Positions 27,164-35,333 of a stretch of DNA of 63,525 nucleotides are shown piece after piece (the first letter of the stretch is position 1; every line of letters begins with the position of its first letter). The notes below the pieces were generated by a model. It was not told the origin of the DNA, made no database searches, and saw only the letters and a program-made list of their open reading frames with translations. Origin of the DNA: Aliivibrio finisterrensis (lineage in GTDB: Bacteria > Pseudomonadota > Gammaproteobacteria > Enterobacterales > Vibrionaceae); contig NZ_WBVP01000019.1 of assembly GCF_008933155.1 (NCBI RefSeq), forward strand, positions 1 to 63,525, read 5' to 3'. The position numbers were made by a program, and so were the translations under genes.

Positions 27164-28000
27164 TTAAAATAACCACTTACTAACTTCATTTAAATTTTCT
27201 AGGTACAACGGCCGCACCGTAGGAGCATCTGATCGTTCATACTTATCAATAAGGTGAAATTGTAAGTAGTACTCCGCCATAGCTGCTCGTAAACTTACCT
27301 CATAGAAGTCCCCTTCCCCCTTATCCATCATAATCACACGTTTCTGTTCAACAGTTAGCGCTGGTTGAGGAGAAATTCTTAAAGTTATTCTCCGCATCCA
27401 ACAGTCGTCATCCTTAGCTGTCCAAGATGAGCTACCAGTAATAGCTACATCCTTTATACGACTTACATTGAAATCTCTAAATTCTTTTCTGTACTCATCG
27501 TAAGCTCGGCAATGCCACCTGAGTCCACTGTTTGCCACTGCTATCGGATGTAATGTTCTTCTCATTCCTTCTGGATGACTAAGAGAATAGTATGTCACTT
27601 GGATAGCGAGACTTTTTGCTATTGCTTGTGTCAGAATGCGACTTACTTGTGGGTCAACATAACCCGAAATCGCAGATCCAAAATCAATGGTATTTTCCCC
27701 CCATAACGTTGAAGTGTAACTAACATTATTGAGCCTCAGGAATGCAGTATACTCCTCCCATGAGCCGTCTATGTACTGGAGATGAAACTCACTAGTTGGT
27801 TCGAATCTTTTCTCACTCTTATTGTAAGAAAGTGAGTCTGGATATTCTTTTCGATACTCCGCTAAGCTCTTAGTAATATTATTTACTGTTACCTGAAACA
27901 ACACTGCTAGCTTAGAGGCATTAACCATTCCTTCCCAATAAGCGAGTAATTCGATAACTCTAAAACGAGCTTCTTTTGTACTAAGACCTCCTCCAATCAT
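27164..28000 (-). CDS. WYL-domain transcriptional regulator of the defence operon
   Basis: A 278-residue protein. The N-terminal winged helix (RFRVIELLAYWEGMVNASKLAVLFQVTVNNITKSLAEYR, about 12-50) is followed by a WYL domain near residues 120-190 with LAIQVTYYSLSHPEGMRRTLHPIAVANSGLRWHCRAYDE and RDFNVSRI. The C-terminal part is typical of CapW/BrxR-like regulators that control anti-phage systems. It is the last gene of the operon and overlaps the Toprim gene by four bases (ATGA), so the two are translationally coupled. It probably represses the operon through the palindromes before the ATPase gene. That partnership is inference. Confidence 0.85.
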   Translation of the reverse strand: MIGGGLSTKEARFRVIELLAYWEGMVNASKLAVLFQVTVNNITKSLAEYRKEYPDSLSYNKSEKRFEPTSEFHLQYIDGSWEEYTAFLRLNNVSYTSTLWGENTIDFGSAISGYVDPQVSRILTQAIAKSLAIQVTYYSLSHPEGMRRTLHPIAVANSGLRWHCRAYDEYRKEFRDFNVSRIKDVAITGSSSWTAKDDDCWMRRITLRISPQPALTVEQKRVIMMDKGEGDFYEVSLRAAMAEYYLQFHLIDKYERSDAPTVRPLYLENLNEVSKWLF

Positions 28001-28869
28001 CGCTTAATCTCCAGATTCTCTATCACTTTTAATTGTGCTTTATGTACCACCAGGTGCTCTTGTGTAATTGCCAAACGTTCCAATTTCATTTTCATCAAGT
28101 GCTCTCTAACTACCTCTGGTGTGTGAGGATCCTTTAATCGCCTTAATAGCTGAGGCTGCTGCTTGTGGAATTCCTTAAGCTTACTTAACTTTAGTATTTC
28201 TTGAGATAAGCTTGTTGGTACTATTAGATCAATGGGTCTTACCTCTGCTACCTTTAGAGCCATATCAATACCTGCAGCATCGTAGTCAAAGAAGATTGCA
28301 ACTTTTGCTGAATTACCTAAACTATTAATCACTTCCATCACAACTGACTGGTTATCACCATGCCCTTTATAGATCATTACCGCCTCCTTATATTCAGAAG
28401 GTATACGGTCGATGACTTCCTCCCAGTAAACCAAGGTTTCTCCGTTTTCTAAGATTATCAACTGCTTTATGCGTTCGACATCCAGATGACCTTTTCTTAC
28501 AGATACTACAGTACCAACGGGCGTTGATATTTCCTCGTTACCTACCAAGGGAATTGATGATGCGAAGCTAGACATATTTATCATAGATTTAAATACGTCT
28601 CCTTTTGCCCATTTTTCATCAGGTACTGTTTTTGATGCGTCCATTCGGTTATCAAACTCAAGAGATAGATCTATTGCTGATTTACCAAATATTTCATCAA
28701 GAAAGTTTTCCAGTTTTCTCAACTCATAAGAGCTTAAATGAATTTTGCCACTTCGATAATCGCCTATACCTACTTCATCGCAAATCTGTCTATAAGAAGG
28801 TCTGTCTGGAAGCTGTCTTTTTGATGACTTAACTACTTGGAGTGCAAGTTTAAAAACTTTCTTATTCAC
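27997..28869 (-). CDS. JetD-like Toprim nuclease subunit (short form)
   Basis: About 290 residues from a GTG at 28869, chosen because AGGAAA lies nine bases upstream and the overlap with the previous gene drops to eight bases. The C-terminal half is a Toprim-like domain: the glutamate motif LIILENGETLVYW (about 152-164) and the DxD motif AKVAIFFDYDAAGID (about 198-212), as in the DUF2220 domain of JetD. JetD is the nuclease of Wadjet, cleaving plasmid DNA loaded by JetABC. Known JetD proteins are, from memory, nearer 380-400 residues, so an N-terminal arm seems reduced. Assignment rests on motifs and operon context. Confidence 0.75.
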   Translation of the reverse strand: MNKKVFKLALQVVKSSKRQLPDRPSYRQICDEVGIGDYRSGKIHLSSYELRKLENFLDEIFGKSAIDLSLEFDNRMDASKTVPDEKWAKGDVFKSMINMSSFASSIPLVGNEEISTPVGTVVSVRKGHLDVERIKQLIILENGETLVYWEEVIDRIPSEYKEAVMIYKGHGDNQSVVMEVINSLGNSAKVAIFFDYDAAGIDMALKVAEVRPIDLIVPTSLSQEILKLSKLKEFHKQQPQLLRRLKDPHTPEVVREHLMKMKLERLAITQEHLVVHKAQLKVIENLEIKR

Positions 28870-30103
28870 GATTACTTTTCCTGAAAACCATATCTTTGAT
28901 ATACAAAGTACCGTCAAAAGGCTGAACAATATCTCTGACTTCTTCGACAGTTACATATCTGGAAATTGATTTTTTCTGTGCTTCATAATAGCTCATCACC
29001 ATGATCATCCAATCTTCAGGCAGAGCTTCAACACCAAGAACTCCATAAGCATTCATTGCTGAAATATCTTCTTTGTGGGATGTGTCAGTAATAGCCTGAA
29101 ATAGTAGCTCAACATTTTCTGTTAGAGGATCAAGAACATTTTCTAGAGTTCCTCCTCTTGCATCGGAGATTTTCTCTTCAATTTCTTCTGGTTGCTCAAT
29201 ATTCGGCTCTGGTTGAACCTTTTCCAAAGTATCCAGTGCCATATCCATCAGGAGCTCTTCATCCCTTGCACTACTGATATCAGCATATCCCCCCAAACGT
29301 TGTCTTTCAGCAAGAGAGGCGCAAGTTGGCAGCTCCATGATTCCTGATATATCGGGTCGATAGCCTGGTTGCTCTTTGAACTTGCTCGAGAAGATATCAA
29401 TCAGCATGTTAAGCCGACGAACTGCTTTATCTTTTTGCAGTTTCTCTACCATACTGTTTAGCTTGCGATTGGTCGCTGCTAAGTCTTTTAAACAACGATC
29501 AATATGAGCTTTAAAGACTTTCATTAGTAAACGTTCAAGCAGTAAATCAGTTCCAACCCACTCTCTTATCTTTACCACACTTAAGTGGCTGATTGTCGTT
29601 CGGAGCTTATAGCACTCATCTTTGCAGCGGGTTGTCTGTCTTATACGTTCATCAATATCAGACACAACACTAAATTCATCAGAAACAATATAGTGATACA
29701 TGCTTAACGCATCTGTAAGCATGTCCATTATTTCCATAACTATCTCTCTGATTTCATTAAAGTATTGCTCGTGAGTAGTATGTATCCTGACCTTCGATTT
29801 CTTGTAGCTCTCTATACTAAATTCTAAATCTTCAATAAGGCTGGAATATGCTCCTACTTTCTCTCTAAACCTATATCTGCTAGTAACATGATCTAACAAA
29901 TTCCTAACTTTACTGTGAACCTGCACACCAAGGTTATCATCTACATAGTAAGCTAATCGGTTCTTTTCTAAGGCTGTTATTGCAGATTCATTTTCAGGTG
30001 TGTCGTCAATTTGACCAGCAGTGACATAGCAGCTTTCATCAACTACTTCTATATGCTTACTTAGTGCACGAATCGCTGATTTAGAATCTTCTTTACGTCC
30101 CAT
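28862..30103 (-). CDS. JetA/MukF-like kleisin subunit
   Basis: A 413-residue, almost wholly helical protein. An N-terminal winged-helix-like part (about 1-85, including ALEKNRLAYYVDDN) precedes long amphipathic helices (RYRFREKVGAYSSLIEDLEFSIESY). A Glu/Pro-rich linker lies near 300-330 (EPNIEQPEEIEEKI), and a C-terminal small domain ends GTLYIKDMVFRKSNRE. This plan matches kleisins of MukBEF-like condensins and JetA of Wadjet, which bridge the ATPase heads. It overlaps the JetB-like gene by one base (TGATG). Sequence similarity to named families is too weak for me to give the exact DUF. Confidence 0.68.
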   Translation of the reverse strand: MGRKEDSKSAIRALSKHIEVVDESCYVTAGQIDDTPENESAITALEKNRLAYYVDDNLGVQVHSKVRNLLDHVTSRYRFREKVGAYSSLIEDLEFSIESYKKSKVRIHTTHEQYFNEIREIVMEIMDMLTDALSMYHYIVSDEFSVVSDIDERIRQTTRCKDECYKLRTTISHLSVVKIREWVGTDLLLERLLMKVFKAHIDRCLKDLAATNRKLNSMVEKLQKDKAVRRLNMLIDIFSSKFKEQPGYRPDISGIMELPTCASLAERQRLGGYADISSARDEELLMDMALDTLEKVQPEPNIEQPEEIEEKISDARGGTLENVLDPLTENVELLFQAITDTSHKEDISAMNAYGVLGVEALPEDWMIMVMSYYEAQKKSISRYVTVEEVRDIVQPFDGTLYIKDMVFRKSNRE

Positions 30104-30735
30104 CAGAAGAGCTCCTGCTGAGGTTCTGGTTCATCATCTGGTAATTCGTAACCTTCAAATGAGTGAATAAATTCTAATTGTTCAAATAATAAAGACCATT
30201 TAGCTGTTGCTTTATACACTGCACCAGAACCACCAATCGATAGTAAGTATCCATTTTCAGATAAATAAGTCAGAACAGACCTCAGCTTGATTTTTGTTTC
30301 AACAGACCTTGAAACTTTTCTAAATTTAGAAGCAATCTGACTCAACAGTTCAGACATAGAGGAAGACTCTTCTATTGCAGATAGTAGCTCTGACTCGGAG
30401 ATTCTTGTACCTGCTTCTATTGGGCGAGATTCCGCATCTACATTTCTTACTAATCTAAGCCAATCTATCAACGGTTCTAGGTCGGTGAGCATATGAGAGA
30501 ACTTTTTCGTCGCTTTTTTTCGTCTCTTTGGATCTTCCAATGTCTCATATGAACAATAATAACCTTTACTGTCTTTCGTCTTTCCAACTTGTCTGGAAAC
30601 TCGATGCAGAAATGCATTAACTTCGGAACGATTTATAGAGTCCTGGAGGAATCGAAAAGCTTCGGGATAAGAAGCTTCACATATAACTTTTTCATCAAGT
30701 AGATATTCAACCGTAATTTCAAATCTGGTGCTCAT
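30103..30735 (-). CDS. JetB/MukE-like KITE subunit
   Basis: A 210-residue protein with two winged-helix-like parts and a basic middle (DPKRRKKATKKF), ending in an acidic tail (DDEPEPQQELF). Size, helix content and position between the ATPase and kleisin genes match JetB (DUF4194-like) and MukE. These bind the kleisin and regulate DNA entrapment. The segment KLRSVLTYLSENGYLLSIGGSGAVYKATAKW looks like a winged helix with a beta hairpin. It starts two bases after the ATPase stop. Assignment is mainly by context. Confidence 0.65.
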   Translation of the reverse strand: MSTRFEITVEYLLDEKVICEASYPEAFRFLQDSINRSEVNAFLHRVSRQVGKTKDSKGYYCSYETLEDPKRRKKATKKFSHMLTDLEPLIDWLRLVRNVDAESRPIEAGTRISESELLSAIEESSSMSELLSQIASKFRKVSRSVETKIKLRSVLTYLSENGYLLSIGGSGAVYKATAKWSLLFEQLEFIHSFEGYELPDDEPEPQQELF

Positions 30736-30737
30736 GA

Positions 30738-33700
30738 TTACTTGCCCTCTTTTTCAGGTAATAAAGGATTTTTCTTATCACCTTTTATTGAAACATAACG
30801 TTTAATACCCAAGTTTTTGTCTACATAATTCTTGGTGGTAAAGTAGCGGAGTAATACAGGTGATGGGTTAGGCTGAGCACAAAACAGCGAGATGTTATGT
30901 TCATCCATCAATTCGAATAGGATCATCACGTTTTCGTCTGAAATTTTACCAAGTTCATCTAATGGCCAATGTATCCTAACATTATTGTCTTTACATAAGT
31001 AACGAGTCATTCCGCAGAACACAACAATCACTGCCAAAGTAGATATACCTTCACTACTAAGCCCCTTAAGATCTGCATCGGTTCTTATATTTACAGGTCG
31101 ACCATTTTCTCTCATCGAGATATCAATATCGACTAAAGACTCTATATCATTACTTATCTGACAACTACGTAAAGAGTCTGTCGTACTTTGGAATATCGTG
31201 ACAAATTCTTTACTAGGAAGAACATTCCGTTCGTTTTCCACCCAGTTAGACCAGACCTCACTAAACGCCTTTAAATCTTTCCATATATCAAATTCATCGA
31301 CTTTTGATACCAACTCTATATTAATGTCGCTTAGTGCTTCAAAGTGATTTGTTGTATTTATCTCTTCACCAAGTGCTGAGGAAATTGATCTCACTTTTCT
31401 ATTTAATGTGTCCAATGAATGGTAGAAACGCACATATCGTTCACCTACAGTTTTGAGTGACTCTAGGGTAACTTCTCTGATGTCGGGGATGGCTACCTCC
31501 AACAGACGTTTTACATCATCGACACCCTCAATTAAGAAATTTTCAGTGTAATTGGCATGAATCGAACGACGACTTCTGTCTTGTTCCATGTTCTCCCACA
31601 AAGCATAGATTTTATTTTTTGAACCTATACTTGTTAGCACCTCTCCCACTTTCTTTACTGCATCAGCGATGCTTCGACGCAATACTTTAATCCTATTAAT
31701 GTTCTTTGTTAGTCGTTCAAGTAGCAGCTCTAAAGATAAATTATCTCTTATTTCGGATGATTCATGTGTAGCAGGGACTTTATCAAGTGCATCATTAACA
31801 TCTGCATAGGCGTTATTTATACTCTTGTGCTCCTTCTCTAACCGACCTAGCTTCGTTTTTTGTTCTTTGATCTTGGCCTCTAGTTCTTTCAATCGCTCTT
31901 GGTGATTTTTCTTTTTTTCGTCAAGCTGACTAGATAGGCGAGCAACTGATACTGAAAGTTCAGTTGCTTCTTTTTCATGCTTATTTATATGTACCCACAA
32001 CGATTTTTCCCAGCTACGATAGTCGTTGATTAGCTGTGCGTAGCTTTTTATTAGTTCATATTCACTCTTAGACTTGACCGCCCTTTCTTTAGCTACTTGC
32101 TCAGTCAAAGGATCGATATCTTTATTTTTCAATACCGCCTCAAAGATCTTCTCAAGCTCTTTACGTTGATTATCCGCAGTATCTTTAATGCCTGTAATTA
32201 ATTGATCTTTCAGATCGATTTGATCTTGAATTGCTGCTTCTACAACCGAAGCGTTGGCTTTCAAAGTTAGTATCCCTTGTCTGGCAGTTTCTTCTAACTT
32301 TTCAACACCACTATCCGTTTCATGATCATATGCTTTTAGCTCTAAAATACTCTGCTGAATACGTTTATCAATTTCCCAAACCCTATTGGTTATGGCCTTC
32401 TCTATATCAATTTTTTTTGCTTTTATTGATAGACCTATCTCTTTTTTTTCAGTGTTCAATCTGTCTTCTTCTCTTCCCTGTTGAGATAGTTCTTTTTCGG
32501 ACTGGGAGACCTGCTTGTTAAATTTTCCAAGTTCTGTTTTTATACGAGTTATATCTTCTTCATAATTAAGGATATCTTTTTTTAGAACTTCTCTTTGTTG
32601 CTTTAGCTGATTCTCAGACTTAGTAAACTCGTTCGGTTCAACAAGGTTGAGGTTTATTTCGAGTCCATACAGAGCTTGGGAACTTTCCCCACCGACTAAT
32701 TGAGGATTTAAATTCTTCTGGCTAAGGAGCTCAGGTCGAATCACTTTCCCTATTGTGTCTCTCCAAGCGTATTTCGTTTCATTCAAAAATTCATGCAAAC
32801 TATCAGGCTCAGGATTTAACTGCCTAGTGATTTTCTCTCTTTCTTTTTCCGTCTTACCCAGTGCTTTCTTTTTGAGTTCTAGTTCATCTAGTTTGCCGTC
32901 CTGAAGCTTTTTATCACTATCAAATTGTCTTCGTTTCTCCGATATATCTTTAGCTTGCTTTACTAGTTGTTCTTCAATTTCATTAATCTGGTTTTCATAT
33001 GAATTTATTTCTTTATTCTCGTCTTCAGAATACAAAGAAGCCTCTGTTTTATCAGCGTAGAGCGCTTGAACATCATCATTAATACGTTGTTTTTCTGAGG
33101 TTCGACTTTTTAAAAATTCACGAATTTGCACATGCATTTCGTCAGAGCAATCACTTTCCCTTTGCAGAGCAAGCCTCAAATGCTTAGACATTGAGTTATC
33201 TAATGAGGATCGCTCTTCCTTTGCCTTGCTTAACTTATTCGTTGTATCTGTTTCCAGTTGACCAATTTTTTTTTGGTGGGCATCAGCCTGCTGTGATACC
33301 GCTTCTAATAAACCTGTGTAGTGGTTACTATCACTGTTCATTTTGGCTTCATAGCCAGACAATTCTTCATACTGGGATATCTTGGTTGTAATGTTCTCCT
33401 TCCCCTCCCACCGTTCTCTTTCATCATATATCGTCTGAATTAGGCTATTTTTACCCTCTAGGTTATTAGACTCGTTGTTATAACGTTCTCTTAATGCGGC
33501 TGTTTTACTTTTATAATCATCTTCCAGATCACCTGTTTGAATTTCCAAGTCTTTTATTAAAGCCTCTGTAGTACTCAGATTTAATCCCACTTCAGAAGCA
33601 GCTTGGTCTAACTGTTTTTTATAGGCTAGCAATAACGACCATTGTTCTTTGAGTTCTACATCTTTATCCAAAGCACCATGAAACGTAGCACTATGCTTTT

Positions 33701-34439
33701 CAATCTCAACCAATACATTAAGGCTGTTGATATATTCTGCATCGTCCTTGTGGAAAGGCGCATCTCCGATATCTATCTGGTCAGATAAAAAGCTGTCTAC
33801 CACCATCGTTTTAAATTGAGCAAGGAGCTTATCGTGTCTCAACATTACTGCTGTCAAAGAATCGATATGCTGCATCTGGGTGTCGTTTGTACAAAGTGAA
33901 AACTGGTAAGCAGTTGAGGATAATGATTGATGGGACTTACGTTTCTTTTGCAGGCGCTTTTTATCGTTTAGTAGAACTGCTCGGTAATCAATTGAACTTC
34001 CAATCTGATTACTTACATAAAAGTTTTTAGATACAACGTGTTTCAACCAATCATGCGCATCGTTAGTGCTGGGCAACTGATCCATAAGATGTTGTTGAAA
34101 CAAGCCACCTTCTGCACTGCAATCAACAAATCGATAAGCTACCGATTTCTTCGACTTATACATTACAACGCACTTGAGTTCATCCAAACGCTTATACTCA
34201 AAAATCAACATTGACCGCGCTGATGGTAACAAAAAATCAGCAAATGCTTTCTTCTCTCCAGCTCGATTTACCAGTGAGCTCGGTTCTTTACCATAGAAAA
34301 AAGGAATAAGGCTAAGCATGGTCGATTTACCAGCACCGTTTGTACCCATATTGTTTGTATGTCCAACACACTCAACTTCTGTGAATCTTCCTTTGAAGTA
34401 ACTGTGATGAAGGTAGATCTTCTGAAGTCCGCTTTCCAT
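30738..34439 (-). CDS. JetC-like SMC/MukB-type ATPase
   Basis: About 1233 residues. I chose ATG 34439, 17 codons into the frame, because AGGTG precedes it and because the longer form would run into the operator palindromes. Walker A is GTNGAGKST (residues 32-40). Long coiled coils fill about 290-950, with a break that could be a hinge near the middle. The signature motif appears as GLSSEGISTLAVIVVF and Walker B as RIHWPLDELGKI near the C-terminus, followed by ISLFCAQPNPSP. This is the layout of MukB/JetC SMC-like ATPases, which extrude DNA loops. In Wadjet this activity singles out small circular plasmids for cleavage. Confidence 0.85.
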   Translation of the reverse strand: MESGLQKIYLHHSYFKGRFTEVECVGHTNNMGTNGAGKSTMLSLIPFFYGKEPSSLVNRAGEKKAFADFLLPSARSMLIFEYKRLDELKCVVMYKSKKSVAYRFVDCSAEGGLFQQHLMDQLPSTNDAHDWLKHVVSKNFYVSNQIGSSIDYRAVLLNDKKRLQKKRKSHQSLSSTAYQFSLCTNDTQMQHIDSLTAVMLRHDKLLAQFKTMVVDSFLSDQIDIGDAPFHKDDAEYINSLNVLVEIEKHSATFHGALDKDVELKEQWSLLLAYKKQLDQAASEVGLNLSTTEALIKDLEIQTGDLEDDYKSKTAALRERYNNESNNLEGKNSLIQTIYDERERWEGKENITTKISQYEELSGYEAKMNSDSNHYTGLLEAVSQQADAHQKKIGQLETDTTNKLSKAKEERSSLDNSMSKHLRLALQRESDCSDEMHVQIREFLKSRTSEKQRINDDVQALYADKTEASLYSEDENKEINSYENQINEIEEQLVKQAKDISEKRRQFDSDKKLQDGKLDELELKKKALGKTEKEREKITRQLNPEPDSLHEFLNETKYAWRDTIGKVIRPELLSQKNLNPQLVGGESSQALYGLEINLNLVEPNEFTKSENQLKQQREVLKKDILNYEEDITRIKTELGKFNKQVSQSEKELSQQGREEDRLNTEKKEIGLSIKAKKIDIEKAITNRVWEIDKRIQQSILELKAYDHETDSGVEKLEETARQGILTLKANASVVEAAIQDQIDLKDQLITGIKDTADNQRKELEKIFEAVLKNKDIDPLTEQVAKERAVKSKSEYELIKSYAQLINDYRSWEKSLWVHINKHEKEATELSVSVARLSSQLDEKKKNHQERLKELEAKIKEQKTKLGRLEKEHKSINNAYADVNDALDKVPATHESSEIRDNLSLELLLERLTKNINRIKVLRRSIADAVKKVGEVLTSIGSKNKIYALWENMEQDRSRRSIHANYTENFLIEGVDDVKRLLEVAIPDIREVTLESLKTVGERYVRFYHSLDTLNRKVRSISSALGEEINTTNHFEALSDINIELVSKVDEFDIWKDLKAFSEVWSNWVENERNVLPSKEFVTIFQSTTDSLRSCQISNDIESLVDIDISMRENGRPVNIRTDADLKGLSSEGISTLAVIVVFCGMTRYLCKDNNVRIHWPLDELGKISDENVMILFELMDEHNISLFCAQPNPSPVLLRYFTTKNYVDKNLGIKRYVSIKGDKKNPLLPEKEGK

Positions 34440-34472
34440 TTCGACACCTAATTGACCAAATATACACCAATA

Positions 34473-34499
34473 CAATGTACATTGAATCAATATACATTG
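34473..34499. promoter_or_regulatory. Pair of palindromic operators before the Wadjet-like operon
   Basis: CAATGTACATTG (34473-34484) is a perfect 12-bp palindrome. CAATATACATTG (34488-34499) is the same with one change. Their centres are 15 bp apart. On the minus strand they lie just upstream of TATATT (34460-34465), a likely -10 element, about 35 bp before the ATPase start. This suits a dimeric repressor, most simply the WYL protein of the operon. Confidence 0.7.
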
Positions 34500-34675
34500 A
34501 TAGTTGTTTTTTTGTACAACGGATAATCTGCGGAAACACTAAGTCATCTACTGAAAGACTTGAAAAAGAGTTTGTTTATTTCTCTATGGCTAAAAATAAG
34601 AAAACCAATCACGATGAACAGTTTTCTTAATTGAAGTTCCCTCAGAATAGAAGTATTAGAAAACATTTCTATACA

Positions 34676-34915
34676 CCAAGCTACACATTAGGCGCAATGT
34701 ACGCAGCACAGTTTATGGCAGCAATGAAACAAACCGTAGATGTAGAGAAAGCCACACTAAGCGGTGATTTAAGCCCTATTTTCACTTGGTTATCAGATAA
34801 TATCTGGAGCAAGGCATCACTATTCTCAACCGATGATTTAGTCAAGCAAGCAACGGGTGATGTGCTGAATGCGAGTTTCTTTAAGGCGCATCTAGAGAAG
34901 CGTTATTTAGGGTAA
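34676..34915 (+). pseudogene. 3' fragment of an M32 carboxypeptidase gene (right direct repeat)
   Basis: This fragment encodes the last 79 or so residues of the family (PSYTLGAMYAAQFM ... FFKAHLEKRYLG). It matches 26860-27090 of the intact gene over 231 bp with about 13 differences. No homology extends upstream of 34676, so the fragment has lost its start. Ten of 13 differences are silent, so it derives from a foreign or older functional allele and is not a fresh duplication. It is followed by a terminator at 34957 that may have belonged to the original gene. Confidence 0.92.
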
Positions 34916-34956
34916 GAGCTAAACGTTAATTCGTCACTTTACTCTACGTAATTAAG

Positions 34957-34990
34957 AAAATGGATGTGGTTTTGGCTGCATCCATTTTTT
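34957..34990 (+). terminator. Terminator downstream of the carboxypeptidase fragment
   Basis: AAAATGGATG (34957-34966) pairs with CATCCATTTT (34979-34988), followed by two more T residues. Confidence 0.8.
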
Positions 34991-35014
34991 GTAATTCGTT
35001 TTTGAGTATCACTT

Positions 35015-35060
35015 TATCCCCGACAAGGGATGAGCCCTACTTTATACTCGATCGGGGATA
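35015..35060. promoter_or_regulatory. Two HipB-type operators
   Basis: The E. coli HipB operator is TATCC-N8-GGATA. Here TATCC-N8-GGATG lies at 35015-35032 and TATAC-N8-GGATA at 35043-35060, each one base off the consensus. They sit directly upstream of the hipB gene, as expected for autoregulation. Confidence 0.8.
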
Positions 35061-35084
35061 TCACATAATATGATGAGGTGTATG

Positions 35085-35333
35085 ATGATTTATAATCCAA
35101 AGCAATTAGCTAACCATTTAAAGCTTATTAGAACCAAACGCAATTTGACTCAAACAGAACTTGCTAAAAAAGTTGTTGTAAAACAATCCACTCTATCTAG
35201 CTTCGAGAATCATCCTGAAACTACTCAGTTACAAACACTCTTTAAGATCCTTCATGCATTAGAAGTTCATTGCATTATTCAAGAGCAAGTCCCAACAAGT
35301 CACGAAGACAATTTAGACGATGAGGCGTGGTAA
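35085..35333 (+). CDS. hipB: HipB antitoxin
   Basis: An 82-residue helix-turn-helix antitoxin close to E. coli HipB: MIYNPKQLANHLKLIRTKRN, LTQTELAKKVVVKQSTLSSFENHPETTQLQTLFKILHALE, and a C-terminal tail ending DDEAW with the conserved final tryptophan. ATG 35085 has GAGG six bases upstream. ATG 35082 is the alternative. HipB binds its operator and neutralises the HipA kinase toxin. The gene looks intact although its partner is dead. It overlaps the hipA start by one base (TAATG). Confidence 0.9.
   Translation: MIYNPKQLANHLKLIRTKRNLTQTELAKKVVVKQSTLSSFENHPETTQLQTLFKILHALEVHCIIQEQVPTSHEDNLDDEAW

Larger units (their letters stand above)
27091..34675. mobile_element. Wadjet-like defence island between direct repeats
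   Basis: About 7.6 kb lie between two diverged copies of the 3' end of the M32 carboxypeptidase gene and are filled almost entirely by one five-gene operon. No integrase, transposase or terminal inverted repeat is visible. The repeat geometry suggests that a block carrying its own flank of a foreign carboxypeptidase allele was inserted by homologous recombination, leaving the resident gene whole. This reading is inference. The repeats themselves are directly visible. Confidence 0.7.

Noticed and set aside
27164-34439. Assignment of the operon to Lamassu/DdmABC or to housekeeping MukBEF
   Set aside because: DdmABC lacks Toprim and kleisin/KITE partners in this combination, and MukBEF has no Toprim or WYL gene. 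The five-gene set fits Wadjet best.
27091-34675. A transposon or prophage-type integration
   Set aside because: No integrase, transposase, tRNA target or terminal inverted repeats were seen. The repeats are coding and diverged.
34631-34915. A possible 94-residue gene after the defence operon
   Set aside because: Only its last 79 or so residues have homology (the M32 carboxypeptidase end). The first part is unrelated filler, so it is a gene fragment.
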